From SIG672 sp045605765 (GTDB taxonomy: Bacteria; Bacillota; Clostridia; Oscillospirales; CAG-272): a DNA stretch of 64,000 nt. This document shows, in pieces, positions 52,164-61,816 of this stretch (position 1 is its first letter; each line of letters opens with the position of its first letter). Both the position numbers and the translations under genes were made by a program. The DNA is taken from assembly GCA_045605765.1 (NCBI GenBank), contig JAZUQQ010000014.1, forward strand, positions 1 to 64,000. The letters run 5' to 3'. The notes beneath the pieces were generated by a model. The model saw only the letters and a list, made by a program, of their open reading frames with translations, was not told where the DNA came from and did no database searches.

Positions 52164-53124
52164 AACTGTCAAGTGTCTCAAAAATCATATTCCATACCTT
52201 CTCGTCCTGTGCAGTCATACGATGCCAATCGAAGCGTTTTTTGAAATGCTCCTTTGCCTCGTCTGTATCGAGCAAGTTTTCACTCATCGCCTTCTGATAG
52301 GTCTCAAAGAAAGAGTCCTTGTAGCGTACCGAATCCTCGGTATAGTTCGGATTGTGCGCTTTCGAGTGTACCTTCACGAATTTTATATTTTCGCGGTCTG
52401 AAAGAGCCTTCTCCATAACATCGAAGTGACGTTCACATTTTACTATCGTATCGTCGTCTGAATGTATAACGAGGACCTTAGCAGAGGTCTTTGAGAGTGC
52501 CGTGATAGCATCCGACGAAGCGTATTTGGAGTTTTGAGAGAGTTCTTTTTTGTAAAGCTTTTTGCCGATTGGCGAGAGAAAACCGCTAAAAGATTGTCTG
52601 AGCAGAGCTTCCAGCGAAACAGGACCCGAAAGTGCGACTATATGCTTTATATTCCTCTGGAAATTCGAGATATTAAGCGTGGAATACGCTCCCCAACTAT
52701 GACCGACTATTGAAATATCGTAGGAACGGTATTTTTTGTCGGCGCGTAGGGTATTTATCGCGTCGTCAAGGTCGATGAGCGAATGGACGAAGCCGCCCGT
52801 CGTCTCTCCGCCCGATTCCATACAACCGGTGTGGTCGTATGAAAAAACGAGAAATCCGTGACGCGCGAGAAGCTCTATTTCCTTCATATATCCGCGATGA
52901 CCCGAGCCCATACCGTGCTCAAACATTACGATGCGGTTTTCCTTGTATCCGTCGTAGAAGTAAAAATATCCTTGAAGCGTGTGTCCTTTTGAGGATTTGA
53001 AGGGATAAGATATTTTACTTAGACCCTCAAAATCATCGCTGGAAAAATAAAATATGCTTCCGTTGTCGTCCGAGCGGGTGTATATCTTGTCGCGGTACAA
53101 TTTTTCTATTTTTTTAAAAAACAT
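52162..53124 (-). CDS. Alpha/beta hydrolase (serine aminopeptidase S33-like)
   Basis: 320 residues. The oxyanion-hole region reads MFEHGMGSGHRGYMKEIE, then FSYDHTGCMESGGETTGGF, the nucleophile elbow GHSWGAYSTL with Ser, the Asp in VIHSDDDTIVKCERH and the His in HSKAHNP. The enzyme class includes esterases, lipases and lysophospholipases. No signal peptide is seen. It is 29 bases downstream of the aconitase-like gene on the same strand. Substrate unknown. Confidence 0.88.
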   Translation of the reverse strand: MFFKKIEKLYRDKIYTRSDDNGSIFYFSSDDFEGLSKISYPFKSSKGHTLQGYFYFYDGYKENRIVMFEHGMGSGHRGYMKEIELLARHGFLVFSYDHTGCMESGGETTGGFVHSLIDLDDAINTLRADKKYRSYDISIVGHSWGAYSTLNISNFQRNIKHIVALSGPVSLEALLRQSFSGFLSPIGKKLYKKELSQNSKYASSDAITALSKTSAKVLVIHSDDDTIVKCERHFDVMEKALSDRENIKFVKVHSKAHNPNYTEDSVRYKDSFFETYQKAMSENLLDTDEAKEHFKKRFDWHRMTAQDEKVWNMIFETLDS

Positions 53125-53153
53125 TTTTCTCCTTGACCGTCTAAGGTCGGCTT

Positions 53154-55358
53154 TTATTTTGCGTAGTGGTTGATAAGACAGCCATCTGCGAGTATCTCGC
53201 GCTCGCCCTCCGAGAGATTTTCAAGGAGAAGCTCGATCTTTTCGACCTTGTTTTCGCTTATAACGTATGCGTCAAGCTTTTCTTCACCTGAAATTATTGC
53301 GCTTCTTGCGCCTTTGATGAATATGTAATCTCCCTTTTCAACTTTCAGCTCACCCTTGTAGGTGAAGGGAAGCATACCCCAGTTGATAAGGTTGGAGCGG
53401 TAACGCTTGGTCGCGTATTCGAGTGCGATATTTGCAATTCCGCCGAGAACTCTCTGACAGGACGCCGCCTGCTCTCTCGCGCTTCCGTCGCCCGGACGAA
53501 GAGCGCAGATAGTGCTTCCGATTTGGAGATCGTTTGCGCTGACGGAAGCTCCCTTGATCTCGGACACCTTGTCAAGGATAGCCTGTGAGGGTGCTTCAAG
53601 AGCCTTTTTGGCCTCTCCGACATACTCGGGGTCCTTTCTCGAAAGGGTGAACTGCGCAAGTCTTATAGGATTTGAGCGGTAGGACGAGGTATCACCCGAG
53701 GGAATAAGCTCGTCGGTCGTGGTAACCGGATCGTTTATTATCGAAACTGCCTTGATGAGAAGATCCTCTGCAAGAGCGGGCATTTCAGGCCAGTCGGTGA
53801 TGTTCGGTCCAAGAACGAGCTCGGTTTCGGGAATGGGATTTCCGTATCCGTTATAAATTCTGTTGTCGTAAACACCGTTATCGAAGCTGTAATCGTAGCT
53901 TGTGAATTCTCCCTCGAACTCATCTGCGGGGGTAAGGATACCGCCGTTTGCCGCGGTCGCCGCGATCGAGCGCGAGTCCATAAGCGCGACTGCCGCGATC
54001 TGATTGTCGTTCGGCTTGGAGCCCTCGCGGTTCGGGAAGTTTCTCGTCGAGTGTCTTATCGAAAGTCCGCCGCACGCGGGAACGTCGCCTGCACCGAAGC
54101 AGGGACCGCAGAATGCGGTTCTGAGAGTTGCGCCTGCAGAAACGAGAGTTTCTGCAACGCCGCATTTCATAAGCTCAAGCAGAACGGGCTGGCTTGCGGG
54201 ATAAACCGAAAGCGAGAATGCGCCGTTGCCGGTGCTCTTGTTTTTAAGAATGTCTGCCGCCGCAGTCAGATTGTCGAACGTACCGCCTGCACAACCTGCG
54301 ATAACGCCCTGATCGACATGCATCTTGCCGTCGTAGAATTTGCTCCTGAGATCAAGTCGTCCTTCGGGAACACCGAGCTGCTCGACTGCCGTTTTTTCTA
54401 CCTCTGCAAGAATTTTCGGAGCGTTTGCGAGGAATTCTCTTATAGTATAAGTGTTGCTGGGGTGGAAGGGAAGAGCTATCATCGGCTCGACCTTTGCAAG
54501 ATCGATCTCGACAAGTCCGTCGTAGTATGCGCCGTTCTTCGGTGAGAGCTTTTTATAATCCTGCGGTCTCTTATGACGGGTCAGATATTTTTCTGTCTCG
54601 CCGTCTGTTTCCCAGATAGAGGAGAGACAGGTCGTCTCGGTGGTCATAACGTCGATGCCGTTACGGAATTCCATAGGAAGATTTGCGATGCCGTCGCCTA
54701 CGAATTCGAGTACCTTGTTCTTAACAAAACCCGACTTGAAGGTCGCGCCGATAAGCACGAGAGCAACGTCCTGCGGACCGACCCCCTTGCGAGGTGCGCC
54801 TGTAAGATGTACACAGATTACCTCGGGATATTTTATATCGTAAGTACGGCTAAGAAGCTGTTTTACAAGCTCGGGACCGCCCTCTCCGACCGCCATACAA
54901 CCGATAGCGCCGTATCTGGTATGGCTGTCCGATCCGAGGATCATCTTTCCGCAGCCTGCGAGGTTCTCACGCATAAAGGAGTGAATGACCGCCTGATGTG
55001 CGGGAACGTAGATTCCGCCGTATTTTTTTGCCGCCGAAAGACCGAATACGTGGTCGTCCTCGTTGATCGTGCCGCCGACCGCGCAAAGCGAGTTGTGGCA
55101 GTTGGTGAGAACGTAAGGCAGGGGGAATTTTTTAAGTCCGCTTGCCTTTGCCGTCTGGATAATACCGACGTAGGTTATATCGTGCGATGCCATTGCGTCG
55201 AATTTGATGTTAAGAAAAGAGTCGTTTCCCGATACGTTGTGTGATGTGAGTATCGAGTACGCCATAGTATTTTTGCGCGCCTCGCCTACGGGAAGCTCGC
55301 CCTTGTCCGAGAATTTTCCGTTTTTATAGAAAACGCCGCCTTTTGTAAGTTTTACCAT
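53154..55358 (-). CDS. Aconitase-family hydratase
   Basis: 734 residues. The aconitase core is recognisable: SDSHTRYGAIGCMAVGEGG, CAGGTFDNL (first cluster Cys), TAFCGPCFGAGDVPACGG (the CxxC cluster ligands), STRNFPNREGSK, and the C-terminal swivel domain with NLINWGMLPFT. It therefore has a 4Fe-4S cluster and hydrates or isomerises a tricarboxylic substrate. Sequence type resembles the YbhJ-like 'putative aconitase' group in clostridia, so citrate is possible but not sure; no citrate synthase or isocitrate dehydrogenase is nearby. The start has only a weak site. It precedes the hydrolase. Confidence 0.88.
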   Translation of the reverse strand: MVKLTKGGVFYKNGKFSDKGELPVGEARKNTMAYSILTSHNVSGNDSFLNIKFDAMASHDITYVGIIQTAKASGLKKFPLPYVLTNCHNSLCAVGGTINEDDHVFGLSAAKKYGGIYVPAHQAVIHSFMRENLAGCGKMILGSDSHTRYGAIGCMAVGEGGPELVKQLLSRTYDIKYPEVICVHLTGAPRKGVGPQDVALVLIGATFKSGFVKNKVLEFVGDGIANLPMEFRNGIDVMTTETTCLSSIWETDGETEKYLTRHKRPQDYKKLSPKNGAYYDGLVEIDLAKVEPMIALPFHPSNTYTIREFLANAPKILAEVEKTAVEQLGVPEGRLDLRSKFYDGKMHVDQGVIAGCAGGTFDNLTAAADILKNKSTGNGAFSLSVYPASQPVLLELMKCGVAETLVSAGATLRTAFCGPCFGAGDVPACGGLSIRHSTRNFPNREGSKPNDNQIAAVALMDSRSIAATAANGGILTPADEFEGEFTSYDYSFDNGVYDNRIYNGYGNPIPETELVLGPNITDWPEMPALAEDLLIKAVSIINDPVTTTDELIPSGDTSSYRSNPIRLAQFTLSRKDPEYVGEAKKALEAPSQAILDKVSEIKGASVSANDLQIGSTICALRPGDGSAREQAASCQRVLGGIANIALEYATKRYRSNLINWGMLPFTYKGELKVEKGDYIFIKGARSAIISGEEKLDAYVISENKVEKIELLLENLSEGEREILADGCLINHYAK

Positions 55359-55401
55359 TTTAATTTCAGCCTTTCGATTTTAAACATAAAATAACTAAGT
55401 A

Positions 55402-55430
55402 ATTATATCACGAAGGCTTTTGTCTGTCAA
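55402..55430 (-). promoter_or_regulatory. Promoter of the aconitase-family gene
   Basis: On the minus strand TTGACA, 17 bases, TATAAT, both perfect. Confidence 0.8.
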
Positions 55431-55451
55431 GAGAGTAGGGAGAAAACACTC

Positions 55452-55480
55452 TTGACAAAACACTTAAAACGTGATAGAAT
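55452..55480 (+). promoter_or_regulatory. Promoter of the lipoprotein gene leader
   Basis: TTGACA (55452-55457), 17 bases, TAGAAT (55475-55480). Confidence 0.75.
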
Positions 55481-55484
55481 GTTT

Positions 55485-55600
55485 TTGCCAAACGAACCGA
55501 ATAATCCCCACTGTAAGTGTGTATTTTTATTTTGATAAAAATACACGCTCATTTCTGCATACTTGTGGTGTAGGGAAGTGGTTTGTTTGGCGACAATCGG
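55485..55600 (+). ncRNA. Structured leader RNA (candidate riboswitch or cis-regulator)
   Basis: A closing stem of 14 pairs, TTGCCAAACGAACC (55485-55498) with GGTTTGTTTGGCGA (55580-55593), two of them G-U. Inside it lie a long hairpin GTGTATTTTTAT/ATAAAAATACAC (519-530 with 535-546) and a further stem CCAC..AAGT with ACTT..GTGG. It is followed by a terminator before the ribosome site. The fold does not match a riboswitch class I know. The layout promoter, structured domain, terminator, gene is typical of cis-acting RNA control. Confidence 0.55.
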
Positions 55601-55615
55601 AGCGACGTATTTTTT

Positions 55616-55650
55616 GTGCGCTGACTTCGGTTGGCGCACTTTTTATTTTA
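55616..55650 (+). terminator. Leader terminator in front of the lipoprotein gene
   Basis: GTGCGC (55616-55621) pairs with GCGCAC (55634-55639), with inner pairs GAC/GTT around TTCG, then TTTTT. It may end transcription conditionally. Confidence 0.65.
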
Positions 55651-55673
55651 TATTTTTATTTACGGAGGTAAAA

Positions 55674-57050
55674 ATGAAAAACACAAAACTCAGAGTAGTC
55701 TCGCTGATCATGGTACTGGTTACGGTGCTTCTGTGTATATTCACGGGATGCTCGGAAAGCAAAGAAAGCGAAGGCGGACTGAAAACGTATCAGGAATATG
55801 ACGAGGACGGCAAGCTGATAAAGGAAACTCATTATTACATAAATAGTGATCTTGTACATCTGGTTTTAGATTATAACAAGAACGAAAAGCCTATTAAAGC
55901 ATCAATTTACGATTATCGTGAGCCGAATGAAGTCGTAGCCTATTTCATGTATGAATATGACGAAAATCAGAAGCTATTAAAATCAACTCTTTATAGTACG
56001 TGTGATTTTGATTACTATATGGATGATGCAGGAGGAACAAACATTACCGGACCAATTCCTACATCTCCGGGCGTAATAATTTATGATTTAGAGGACGGTT
56101 CTTTGTCTTTGTCCGAGGGCGGGGTAAAGATTCATAATTCGTTTAGAACTATCAGTAGCGGGGCTATGAGGTATAGTTCGAGTGCATTCTGTGCTCTTGA
56201 AATGTCGCGTAAGCGCGTTAATGAATTTGATGCTGACGGAAAAATAACCAAATTTACATTTTACGACGAGAATGATGCCCTTGTTTCCTACACCGAATTT
56301 AAATATAACGAGGATGGAAATCCTGTTAAAGTAACGCGCTATAACAAGGATGGAAAACCGGAAACGATTAGTACGTATAGCGGACAGTCTGACGTTCCGA
56401 GTGATGTAGTAATAACGCGTCCGAGCGAAGGAGAAACAACGCTTCCGAGAGTAAAAGTACACAATCAAAAGCCGATTAACGTGGTTAAGTTTCTTTTCAA
56501 TGACGACGGAAACGTCCGTTTTAGTCAAGAAAGAAACGAAAAAGGCGTTGTTATAAAAGAGACCTATTATAACGGCGATGATACGGTAAACTATTACATC
56601 GAATATGAATATGACGAATACGGGGTAATCATCAGAAAAAGTGAGTTCAATGCGGATGGGACCGCGAGAAACTATTGTGTGTACGATAATGTATATATTT
56701 ATCGCGGAGAAGAACCTGTAGGATATGAGTCGGTTACGATGACAAAATATAATTCAGACAACACGGTGGACCATTACGTGGTGTATGAGTATGATGAAAA
56801 TTTATCTTATCCTCTACACCCAATAAGTGAAATCGTTTATAAAGCGGATGGAAAGGTGGATTCTTACGCAGAATACAGTGATGAGGATCAAAATTGGAGT
56901 AACGGCGGCGAAAGAAAAACCGTTTACGATTCCAACGGAGAGGTAATGTTTTACTATATTATTCAGCAAGATTCTGATACTCGGATTCAGACAGAAACCA
57001 AATACAGTCCCGACGGAAGTGTAATTGAAGTTATAAAAACTATTTATTAA
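55674..57050 (+). CDS. Lipoprotein with YD/RHS-like short repeats
   Basis: 458 residues from the ATG at 55674, following ACGGAGG. The signal peptide ends in a lipobox CIFTGC (Cys26), so the protein is anchored to the outer face of the membrane after LspA processing. The mature part consists of many short repeats of the form 'YDEDGKL..ET.YY', that is strand-turn units related to MORN/YD/RHS-type repeats (for example EFDADGKITKFTFYDENDA, NEDGNPVKVTRYNKDGKPE). Function unknown; binding or surface role by inference. The leader RNA upstream hints at regulated expression. Confidence 0.8.
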   Translation: MKNTKLRVVSLIMVLVTVLLCIFTGCSESKESEGGLKTYQEYDEDGKLIKETHYYINSDLVHLVLDYNKNEKPIKASIYDYREPNEVVAYFMYEYDENQKLLKSTLYSTCDFDYYMDDAGGTNITGPIPTSPGVIIYDLEDGSLSLSEGGVKIHNSFRTISSGAMRYSSSAFCALEMSRKRVNEFDADGKITKFTFYDENDALVSYTEFKYNEDGNPVKVTRYNKDGKPETISTYSGQSDVPSDVVITRPSEGETTLPRVKVHNQKPINVVKFLFNDDGNVRFSQERNEKGVVIKETYYNGDDTVNYYIEYEYDEYGVIIRKSEFNADGTARNYCVYDNVYIYRGEEPVGYESVTMTKYNSDNTVDHYVVYEYDENLSYPLHPISEIVYKADGKVDSYAEYSDEDQNWSNGGERKTVYDSNGEVMFYYIIQQDSDTRIQTETKYSPDGSVIEVIKTIY

Positions 57051-57055
57051 ACACT

Positions 57056-57085
57056 AAAAGGTACGGCGAGCCGTACCTTTTTTAC
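57056..57085 (+). terminator. Terminator after the lipoprotein gene
   Basis: AAAGGTACGGC and its exact complement flank a 2-base GA (effective loop GCGAGC), followed by TTTTTT. Confidence 0.8.
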
Positions 57086-57114
57086 TTGACATATAATTCT
57101 GTAAATGTTATAAT
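57086..57114 (+). promoter_or_regulatory. Promoter of apbE
   Basis: TTGACA (57086-57091), 17 bases, TATAAT (57109-57114). Confidence 0.85.
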
Positions 57115-57146
57115 TTCCATATAAATCAAAAGGAAATAAGGAAAAT

Positions 57147-58166
57147 ATGCGTAAATTTACGGCAAAAATAATATCCCTCGCGATGCTTCTTTCGCTTGCT
57201 ATGGGAATGCTTCCGTCCTGCACGGACGAAAAGCTCGTGAGCGAGACCTCGTTTGAATGGTTTGACACGGTTACCACGATAAGCGCACCGAAGGACGATT
57301 TTGAGAAGGTGTGGGAAATATCTTCACAAATGTTTGAAAAATACGACAGGCTTTTCGATATTTACAACGAGTACGACGGCATAAACAACCTCTGCACGGT
57401 CAATAAAAACTCGGGCAAAACGCCGACTGTCGTTGACAAGGACCTTTTCGAGCTTCTGTCCTATTCAAAAGAAATATACTCCGCGACAAACGGCAAGGTC
57501 AATATCGCAATGGGAAGCGTTTTGAAGATATGGCACTCTTATCGCGAGGCGGGACTTGAAAACAGTGAAAGCGCAGAAATACCGCCGAGCGATCTGCTTT
57601 CTGCGGCGGCAGAGCATACCGATATTAACGCTATTGAGTTAAACGAGGAAGATATTTCTGTCTACATAAAGGACGAAAATATCTCGCTCGACGTTGGCGC
57701 CGTTGCAAAGGGCTTTGCGGTCGAAAAGGTCGCGCAGGCACTTGAAGATGCAGGATACAAGAGCGTTTTGATTTCCGCAGGCGGAAACGTGCGCGCCATC
57801 GGAGCAAAGCCGAGCGGCGAAAAATGGAAGGTGGCAATAGCCGATCCAAACGGCGGGAATTCTTATCCCGCGATATGCGAAATTTCCCACAACTCTGTGG
57901 TAACGAGCGGATCGTATCAACGCTTCTACACGGTGGACGGCAAGAATTATCATCACATAATAGATCCCGAAACACTGCTTCCGTCAGAGTATTTTCTGTC
58001 GGTTTCGGTATGTGTGAAGGATAGCGGACTTGCAGACGCGCTCTCGACAGCTCTCTTTCTTATGAGCGAGGACGAGGGAAGAGCTCTTTGCGAAGAGCTT
58101 GGTGCAGAGGCGCTCTGGATATACGGTGATTCTAAAATCTCGAAAACCTCGAGATTTCCTAAATAA
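57147..58166 (+). CDS. apbE: FAD:protein FMN transferase, lipoprotein
   Basis: 339 residues. A signal peptide ends in GMLPSC, giving a lipid-anchored protein outside the membrane. ApbE attaches FMN from FAD to threonine of target flavoproteins such as RnfD/G or NqrB/C. Visible: FDTVTTISAP, YDRLFDIYNEYDGINNL, SLDVGAVAKGFAVEKVAQAL with conserved Gly/Ala, ISAGGNVRAIG, SGSYQRFYTVDGKNYHHIID and the Mg-binding ADALSTALFLM. The Rnf targets are not within the window. It is monocistronic with its own promoter and terminator. Confidence 0.95.
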   Translation: MRKFTAKIISLAMLLSLAMGMLPSCTDEKLVSETSFEWFDTVTTISAPKDDFEKVWEISSQMFEKYDRLFDIYNEYDGINNLCTVNKNSGKTPTVVDKDLFELLSYSKEIYSATNGKVNIAMGSVLKIWHSYREAGLENSESAEIPPSDLLSAAAEHTDINAIELNEEDISVYIKDENISLDVGAVAKGFAVEKVAQALEDAGYKSVLISAGGNVRAIGAKPSGEKWKVAIADPNGGNSYPAICEISHNSVVTSGSYQRFYTVDGKNYHHIIDPETLLPSEYFLSVSVCVKDSGLADALSTALFLMSEDEGRALCEELGAEALWIYGDSKISKTSRFPK

Positions 58167-58169
58167 GCA

Positions 58170-58200
58170 AAAACTCAGAAGCAAGGCTTCTGAGTTTTTT
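58170..58200. terminator. Bidirectional terminator between apbE and the 973-aa protein gene
   Basis: AAAACTCAGAAGC (58170-58182) pairs exactly with GCTTCTGAGTTTT (58186-58198), loop AAG. Confidence 0.85.
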
Positions 58201-58203
58201 GCC

Positions 58204-61125
58204 TTAAGGATTCAAAATATCCATCATCTTATCCCAGTCGAAAAGCTCACCGGGATCGTTCTTGTTCGGGTTATACTCGTCGTGACCGATGATATGATCT
58301 CTGTCCTTTTCAATGCCGTATCTTTCGCAAATATCCGAAATAAGTCTTCCGAGCGCCTCGTATTGTGCCTCGGTGTATCCGATAAGCGAAGGATCTATCG
58401 TGTCGTATTTCGAGCCGGACATATAGATTGACATATCTTCTTTCGATCCGATAGCCATTATCTCGATACCGATCGATCGCTTGTTCATATCACCCGTGAC
58501 ATCGCCGAACGTTCCGGGTCCTGCGTGATATGCTACTCGGTCCTCGGGTACGTTGCAGTAGATAGTGCCGTCTCTGTCTATCAGGTAGTTCGCATCAACT
58601 CCGCCGTCAAGGAAAATGTCGCGGATAAGATCCATATTATAGGGATCGTTCCAGTTTATCTTTATTGCGCTGGAAAAATGGAGCATAACGTAGTTGGGAT
58701 CGTTTTCTCTTTCATACGAATAGCTTTCCGCAATAGGGAAAAGGTCGTTTACCGCGCCGTCGTAGATTACGTGCTCGGACGGTTGTACCGAGTATTTAAG
58801 TTGGATATAATCGGTCGAAACGAATCCGTAGCCGCTACCGTATTTTATCTTGTGCCAACCGCTGTAAGTGCCGACTATTACGACGGTATCTCCCTTTTTT
58901 AAAGCACCGAGCTTTGCATAGCTAGTGCCCGTACCCTTGCGGACGTTAAGACTGTCGGCAGTTACGACTCCGCAGAGTACCTCTACCTTGTCAACGTATT
59001 CGGGGGTAAAGGTCTTGTTATAATAGGGCAGGGATTTTTTGTTTTCAAGCGCCCAGAGAGCGGTGTCGTAGATTATGTCCTTGCCTCGTGCCCACATAGT
59101 ATAGAATTCTCTGAAATGGCTCGGACTTGATCCTGCACCAAATTCTATTGTGAGTGAAGGAATTCCACGCGTTACTGCCCAGTCATGAAATCCCGCACAG
59201 GTATCAGGGTCACTGTAAAGGACATATTTTAGTTTGTTTGTGATTTTAGCGCAGAGCGATTTGCAGAGCGAATTTGTTTTAGCGTAATTTTCAAAATCCC
59301 AATATACTATCGAGCCTGACGTGTGATAGCTGAGCGTTATATCTATCGCATGCTCGCGCAGATAATTTGCAAGGGCCTTGCTTTCTGCGGCACATTCGGG
59401 ATTTTCGCCTATGTAGGACGAGGGAGCAGGTCCATCAGGCAGACTGTCGCGAGCCGCCTTGCGTTCCCAGATAGCGTCAAAGTTCGAGTTGAGATCGACA
59501 CCCTTGGCATTTGCCTTCCACGAAGATGTGTTGACGTTTTCTCTGCTGCCAGTATAGAGCGGAGAAATTATTCCTGTTTGTACTATCTCTACTCCGTCGG
59601 GATTTGACATAGGTACGATATGGAAGCAGATCTCGTCAAGCAGCTCACGGAATGTATATCCAGAATTTTCGTACTCGCTGTCGAGATTTTTGAGCATATA
59701 GTCTATCTGAGCCATAAGGACAGTAGTCGTGATATACTCTCTTGCGTGCATACTTGCCTGTATCATAACGTTTATGTCAGCATCGGAGTTTCCGATAAGA
59801 AGGAGAGTCAGATCTCTGCCCTCCTCGCTCTTTCCGATAGATGAAAGAGTTACAACGTCGGGATAGCTTTCAGCAATCTCTTTTGCGTCCGAGAGCATAT
59901 CCTCGTAGGAATATTTGTCCTTGGCATCAACGTATTTAAGATCGTTTGAGTAGTAGGAGTTGTCTGAATGTATTATCTGATGTGAATATACGAGACCGTA
60001 CTTGCTTCCGTATTTAATATAGACATACGATCCGTAAAAGAAGATAGGAGTGACGCTTTTCCCGTCCGAAAGGGTGTCGCAGGCTTTTCTATTTGATGCA
60101 ACGGTATAGACCGTAACATTCGAGGTGGTGTCTATTTCCCATTTGTCGGATATAGTGTAGAGTCCATATTTGTTGATAGAGGTTTCGGGGGATATTTTGT
60201 AGCTCGCGCTATCCGAATATCTGTACCATTTTGCGGGAAGATACTGAACGAATCCGTGCTTTTTCATAATATCGTCGAGTAGCTTTCCGTTTGCCGCCGC
60301 ATCCTTTGAGAGATCGCTAAAATTTCTGTCTGCTTTCGAGCCGCTCGCGTCGAAATCAGTAGGCATCGCGATGGCTTTTCCGTTCGATTTGACGATAGTC
60401 AGAGAAAGAGTATCGCCGTAATTGAAGTCGGTAAAGCCTTTTGTGGGATTGGTCGCGTTTTGTGGGAGCAGGATTGCAAGATCACTCTGAGCATCAAGCG
60501 GACGGTAGGCGTCCCATATTTTCAGAGAAAGACCTTTTGAAAGGAGCTCGTTCTGGACAGCTTTTAGCTTTCTGACTGTGCCGTATCGCAGATAAGCCTC
60601 GTTAAAGCTATATATCTTGTCACCGAGCAGATTGTTTTCTCCGCCATATCTGATATCGATGAAGATCGACGGGATATGATCCTTTATGCGAACGAAATCG
60701 CTGTTTTTTATGCCCGAATCGTCGTCGGTGAGATATTGGTCATTGTCAGGCTCGGGCTCAGGTTCAGGCTCGGGCTCAGGTTCAGGCTCGGGCTCAGGTT
60801 CAGGTTCAGGCTCGGGTTCAGGCTCGGGCTCAGGTTCAGGTTCAGGTTCAGGCTCAGGCTCGGGCTCGGGTTCAGGTTCAGGCTCGGGCTCAGGTTCAGG
60901 CTCGGGCTCAGGTTCAGGTTCAGGTTCAGGCTCAGGTTCGGGCTTAGGCTCAGGTTCAGGCTCAGGCTCGGGTTCAGGCTCAGGCTCAGGCTCGGGTTCA
61001 AACCCCTCGGGGCGATCGTCGTCTTCATCTGTTTGACCGTAGTCACGTATAAGGAGCAGGACGGTTCCCGACAGAAGAGCGAGAAGCAAAACGAGCGAAA
61101 TTGTTATTTTGAGAATGGTTTTCAT
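58204..61125 (-). CDS. Multidomain cell-wall protein: VanX-like (degenerate) + M14 carboxypeptidase + SH3 domains + amidase_2
   Basis: 973 residues. Order: membrane anchor (about 6-26); 42 Glu-Pro pairs (43-126, one pair Lys-Pro), a rigid spacer; a D-Ala-D-Ala dipeptidase (VanX/DdpX, M15D)-like domain (about 137-305); SH3-like region (about 336-385); M14 zinc carboxypeptidase (about 400-695) with HARE (His460, Glu463), SYHTSG (His601) and TIEFG (Glu661); SH3b (715-776); amidase_2 (about 785-973) with zinc ligands His816, His948 and Asp957. The VanX-like domain lacks its catalytic residues: the usual EWWH appears as KWYR (299-302) and the SxHxxGxAxD motif is lost. In M14 the usual NRNF appears as NSNF (Arg to Ser, 547). 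It would act on peptidoglycan outside the membrane. Confidence 0.88.
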   Translation of the reverse strand: MKTILKITISLVLLLALLSGTVLLLIRDYGQTDEDDDRPEGFEPEPEPEPEPEPEPEPEPKPEPEPEPEPEPEPEPEPEPEPEPEPEPEPEPEPEPEPEPEPEPEPEPEPEPEPEPEPEPEPEPEPDNDQYLTDDDSGIKNSDFVRIKDHIPSIFIDIRYGGENNLLGDKIYSFNEAYLRYGTVRKLKAVQNELLSKGLSLKIWDAYRPLDAQSDLAILLPQNATNPTKGFTDFNYGDTLSLTIVKSNGKAIAMPTDFDASGSKADRNFSDLSKDAAANGKLLDDIMKKHGFVQYLPAKWYRYSDSASYKISPETSINKYGLYTISDKWEIDTTSNVTVYTVASNRKACDTLSDGKSVTPIFFYGSYVYIKYGSKYGLVYSHQIIHSDNSYYSNDLKYVDAKDKYSYEDMLSDAKEIAESYPDVVTLSSIGKSEEGRDLTLLLIGNSDADINVMIQASMHAREYITTTVLMAQIDYMLKNLDSEYENSGYTFRELLDEICFHIVPMSNPDGVEIVQTGIISPLYTGSRENVNTSSWKANAKGVDLNSNFDAIWERKAARDSLPDGPAPSSYIGENPECAAESKALANYLREHAIDITLSYHTSGSIVYWDFENYAKTNSLCKSLCAKITNKLKYVLYSDPDTCAGFHDWAVTRGIPSLTIEFGAGSSPSHFREFYTMWARGKDIIYDTALWALENKKSLPYYNKTFTPEYVDKVEVLCGVVTADSLNVRKGTGTSYAKLGALKKGDTVVIVGTYSGWHKIKYGSGYGFVSTDYIQLKYSVQPSEHVIYDGAVNDLFPIAESYSYERENDPNYVMLHFSSAIKINWNDPYNMDLIRDIFLDGGVDANYLIDRDGTIYCNVPEDRVAYHAGPGTFGDVTGDMNKRSIGIEIMAIGSKEDMSIYMSGSKYDTIDPSLIGYTEAQYEALGRLISDICERYGIEKDRDHIIGHDEYNPNKNDPGELFDWDKMMDILNP
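60748..60999 (-). repeat. Coding microsatellite for the Glu-Pro spacer
   Basis: 252 bases of imperfect hexamer repeats (on the plus strand GGCTCG/GGTTCA/GGCTCA units) encoding 42 Glu-Pro pairs. Synonymous third positions vary. On the opposite strand the same repeat reads as Ser-Gly, which is not a gene. Confidence 0.9.
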
Positions 61126-61159
61126 AGTTTATCTCCGGTGAAAATGTCTGTTTGCTGTT

Positions 61160-61816
61160 TTACGTTTGTGTGTATGGAAGATCTAAAAGTGTCATAAAAA
61201 AGTCCTTGCAGCGAGCAAGATACTCGCGCAGGTCGTATTTGAACTGATTGTCATATACTCCAAGCGTCGCCGATGCTCCGAAAATTTTGATGCCGCTTTC
61301 CTTACCTATATACATTGCGCGGTAGAGGTGATACTTTTGAGAAACGACGACCGCGCTTTCGATGTCAAAGACCTCGCTTGCACGCCTCATCGTGTCGTAG
61401 GTAGAGAGTCCGCCGTTGTCTGTGAGTATATCTTCGCTCTCAACTCCAAGTGAAACGAGATAGCTTTTCATAGCCTCGGGCTCGTTGTTGAAGCTCTCGG
61501 TCGGATTTCCGCTTACGATGATCTTTTTGACTCTGCCGTTGAAATATAGCTCCGCTCCCGTGTCAAGACGGTGTTTCAGCATAACGCTCGGAGTTTTGTC
61601 AGAATATACCCTACAACCTAGGATGATCGCGTAATCTGCCGAAATGTCCGAGTTTCCTATCTCGTTAAAATCAAGTATTTCATCGCTAGAGATAGAAAGC
61701 ATAAAAGCGTTTATGATAGCGGAAAAAACAAGAGTCAGAACGGCGAGTGAGATTATGCAAAGAAGGAATATCCGAACTGTTCTTTGGATCTTCAAGGTGT
61801 TGCCGTTACCGTTCAT
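61160..61816 (-). CDS. YdcF/SanA-family protein (DUF218)
   Basis: 218 residues with one N-terminal membrane helix (IFLLCIISLAVLTLVFSAII) and an extracellular DUF218 domain: AIILGCRVYSDKTPSVMLKH, KIIVSGNPTES, DNGGLSTYDTMRRASEVF and VVVSQKYHLYRAMYI. SanA and ElyC proteins of this fold affect envelope permeability and peptidoglycan or lipid carrier metabolism; mechanism unclear. The start overlaps the DUF6873-like gene by 11 bases and the 973-aa gene follows 34 bases later, so they form an envelope-related operon. Confidence 0.88.
   Translation of the reverse strand: MNGNGNTLKIQRTVRIFLLCIISLAVLTLVFSAIINAFMLSISSDEILDFNEIGNSDISADYAIILGCRVYSDKTPSVMLKHRLDTGAELYFNGRVKKIIVSGNPTESFNNEPEAMKSYLVSLGVESEDILTDNGGLSTYDTMRRASEVFDIESAVVVSQKYHLYRAMYIGKESGIKIFGASATLGVYDNQFKYDLREYLARCKDFFMTLLDLPYTQT

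Noticed and set aside
55427..55673. Short frames in the lipoprotein leader
   Set aside because: None has a ribosome site, and the region is better explained by RNA secondary structure.
60686..61036. Open frame of Ser-Gly repeats on the plus strand
   Set aside because: It is the antisense reading of the Glu-Pro repeat inside the 973-aa gene, without ribosome site or domain.
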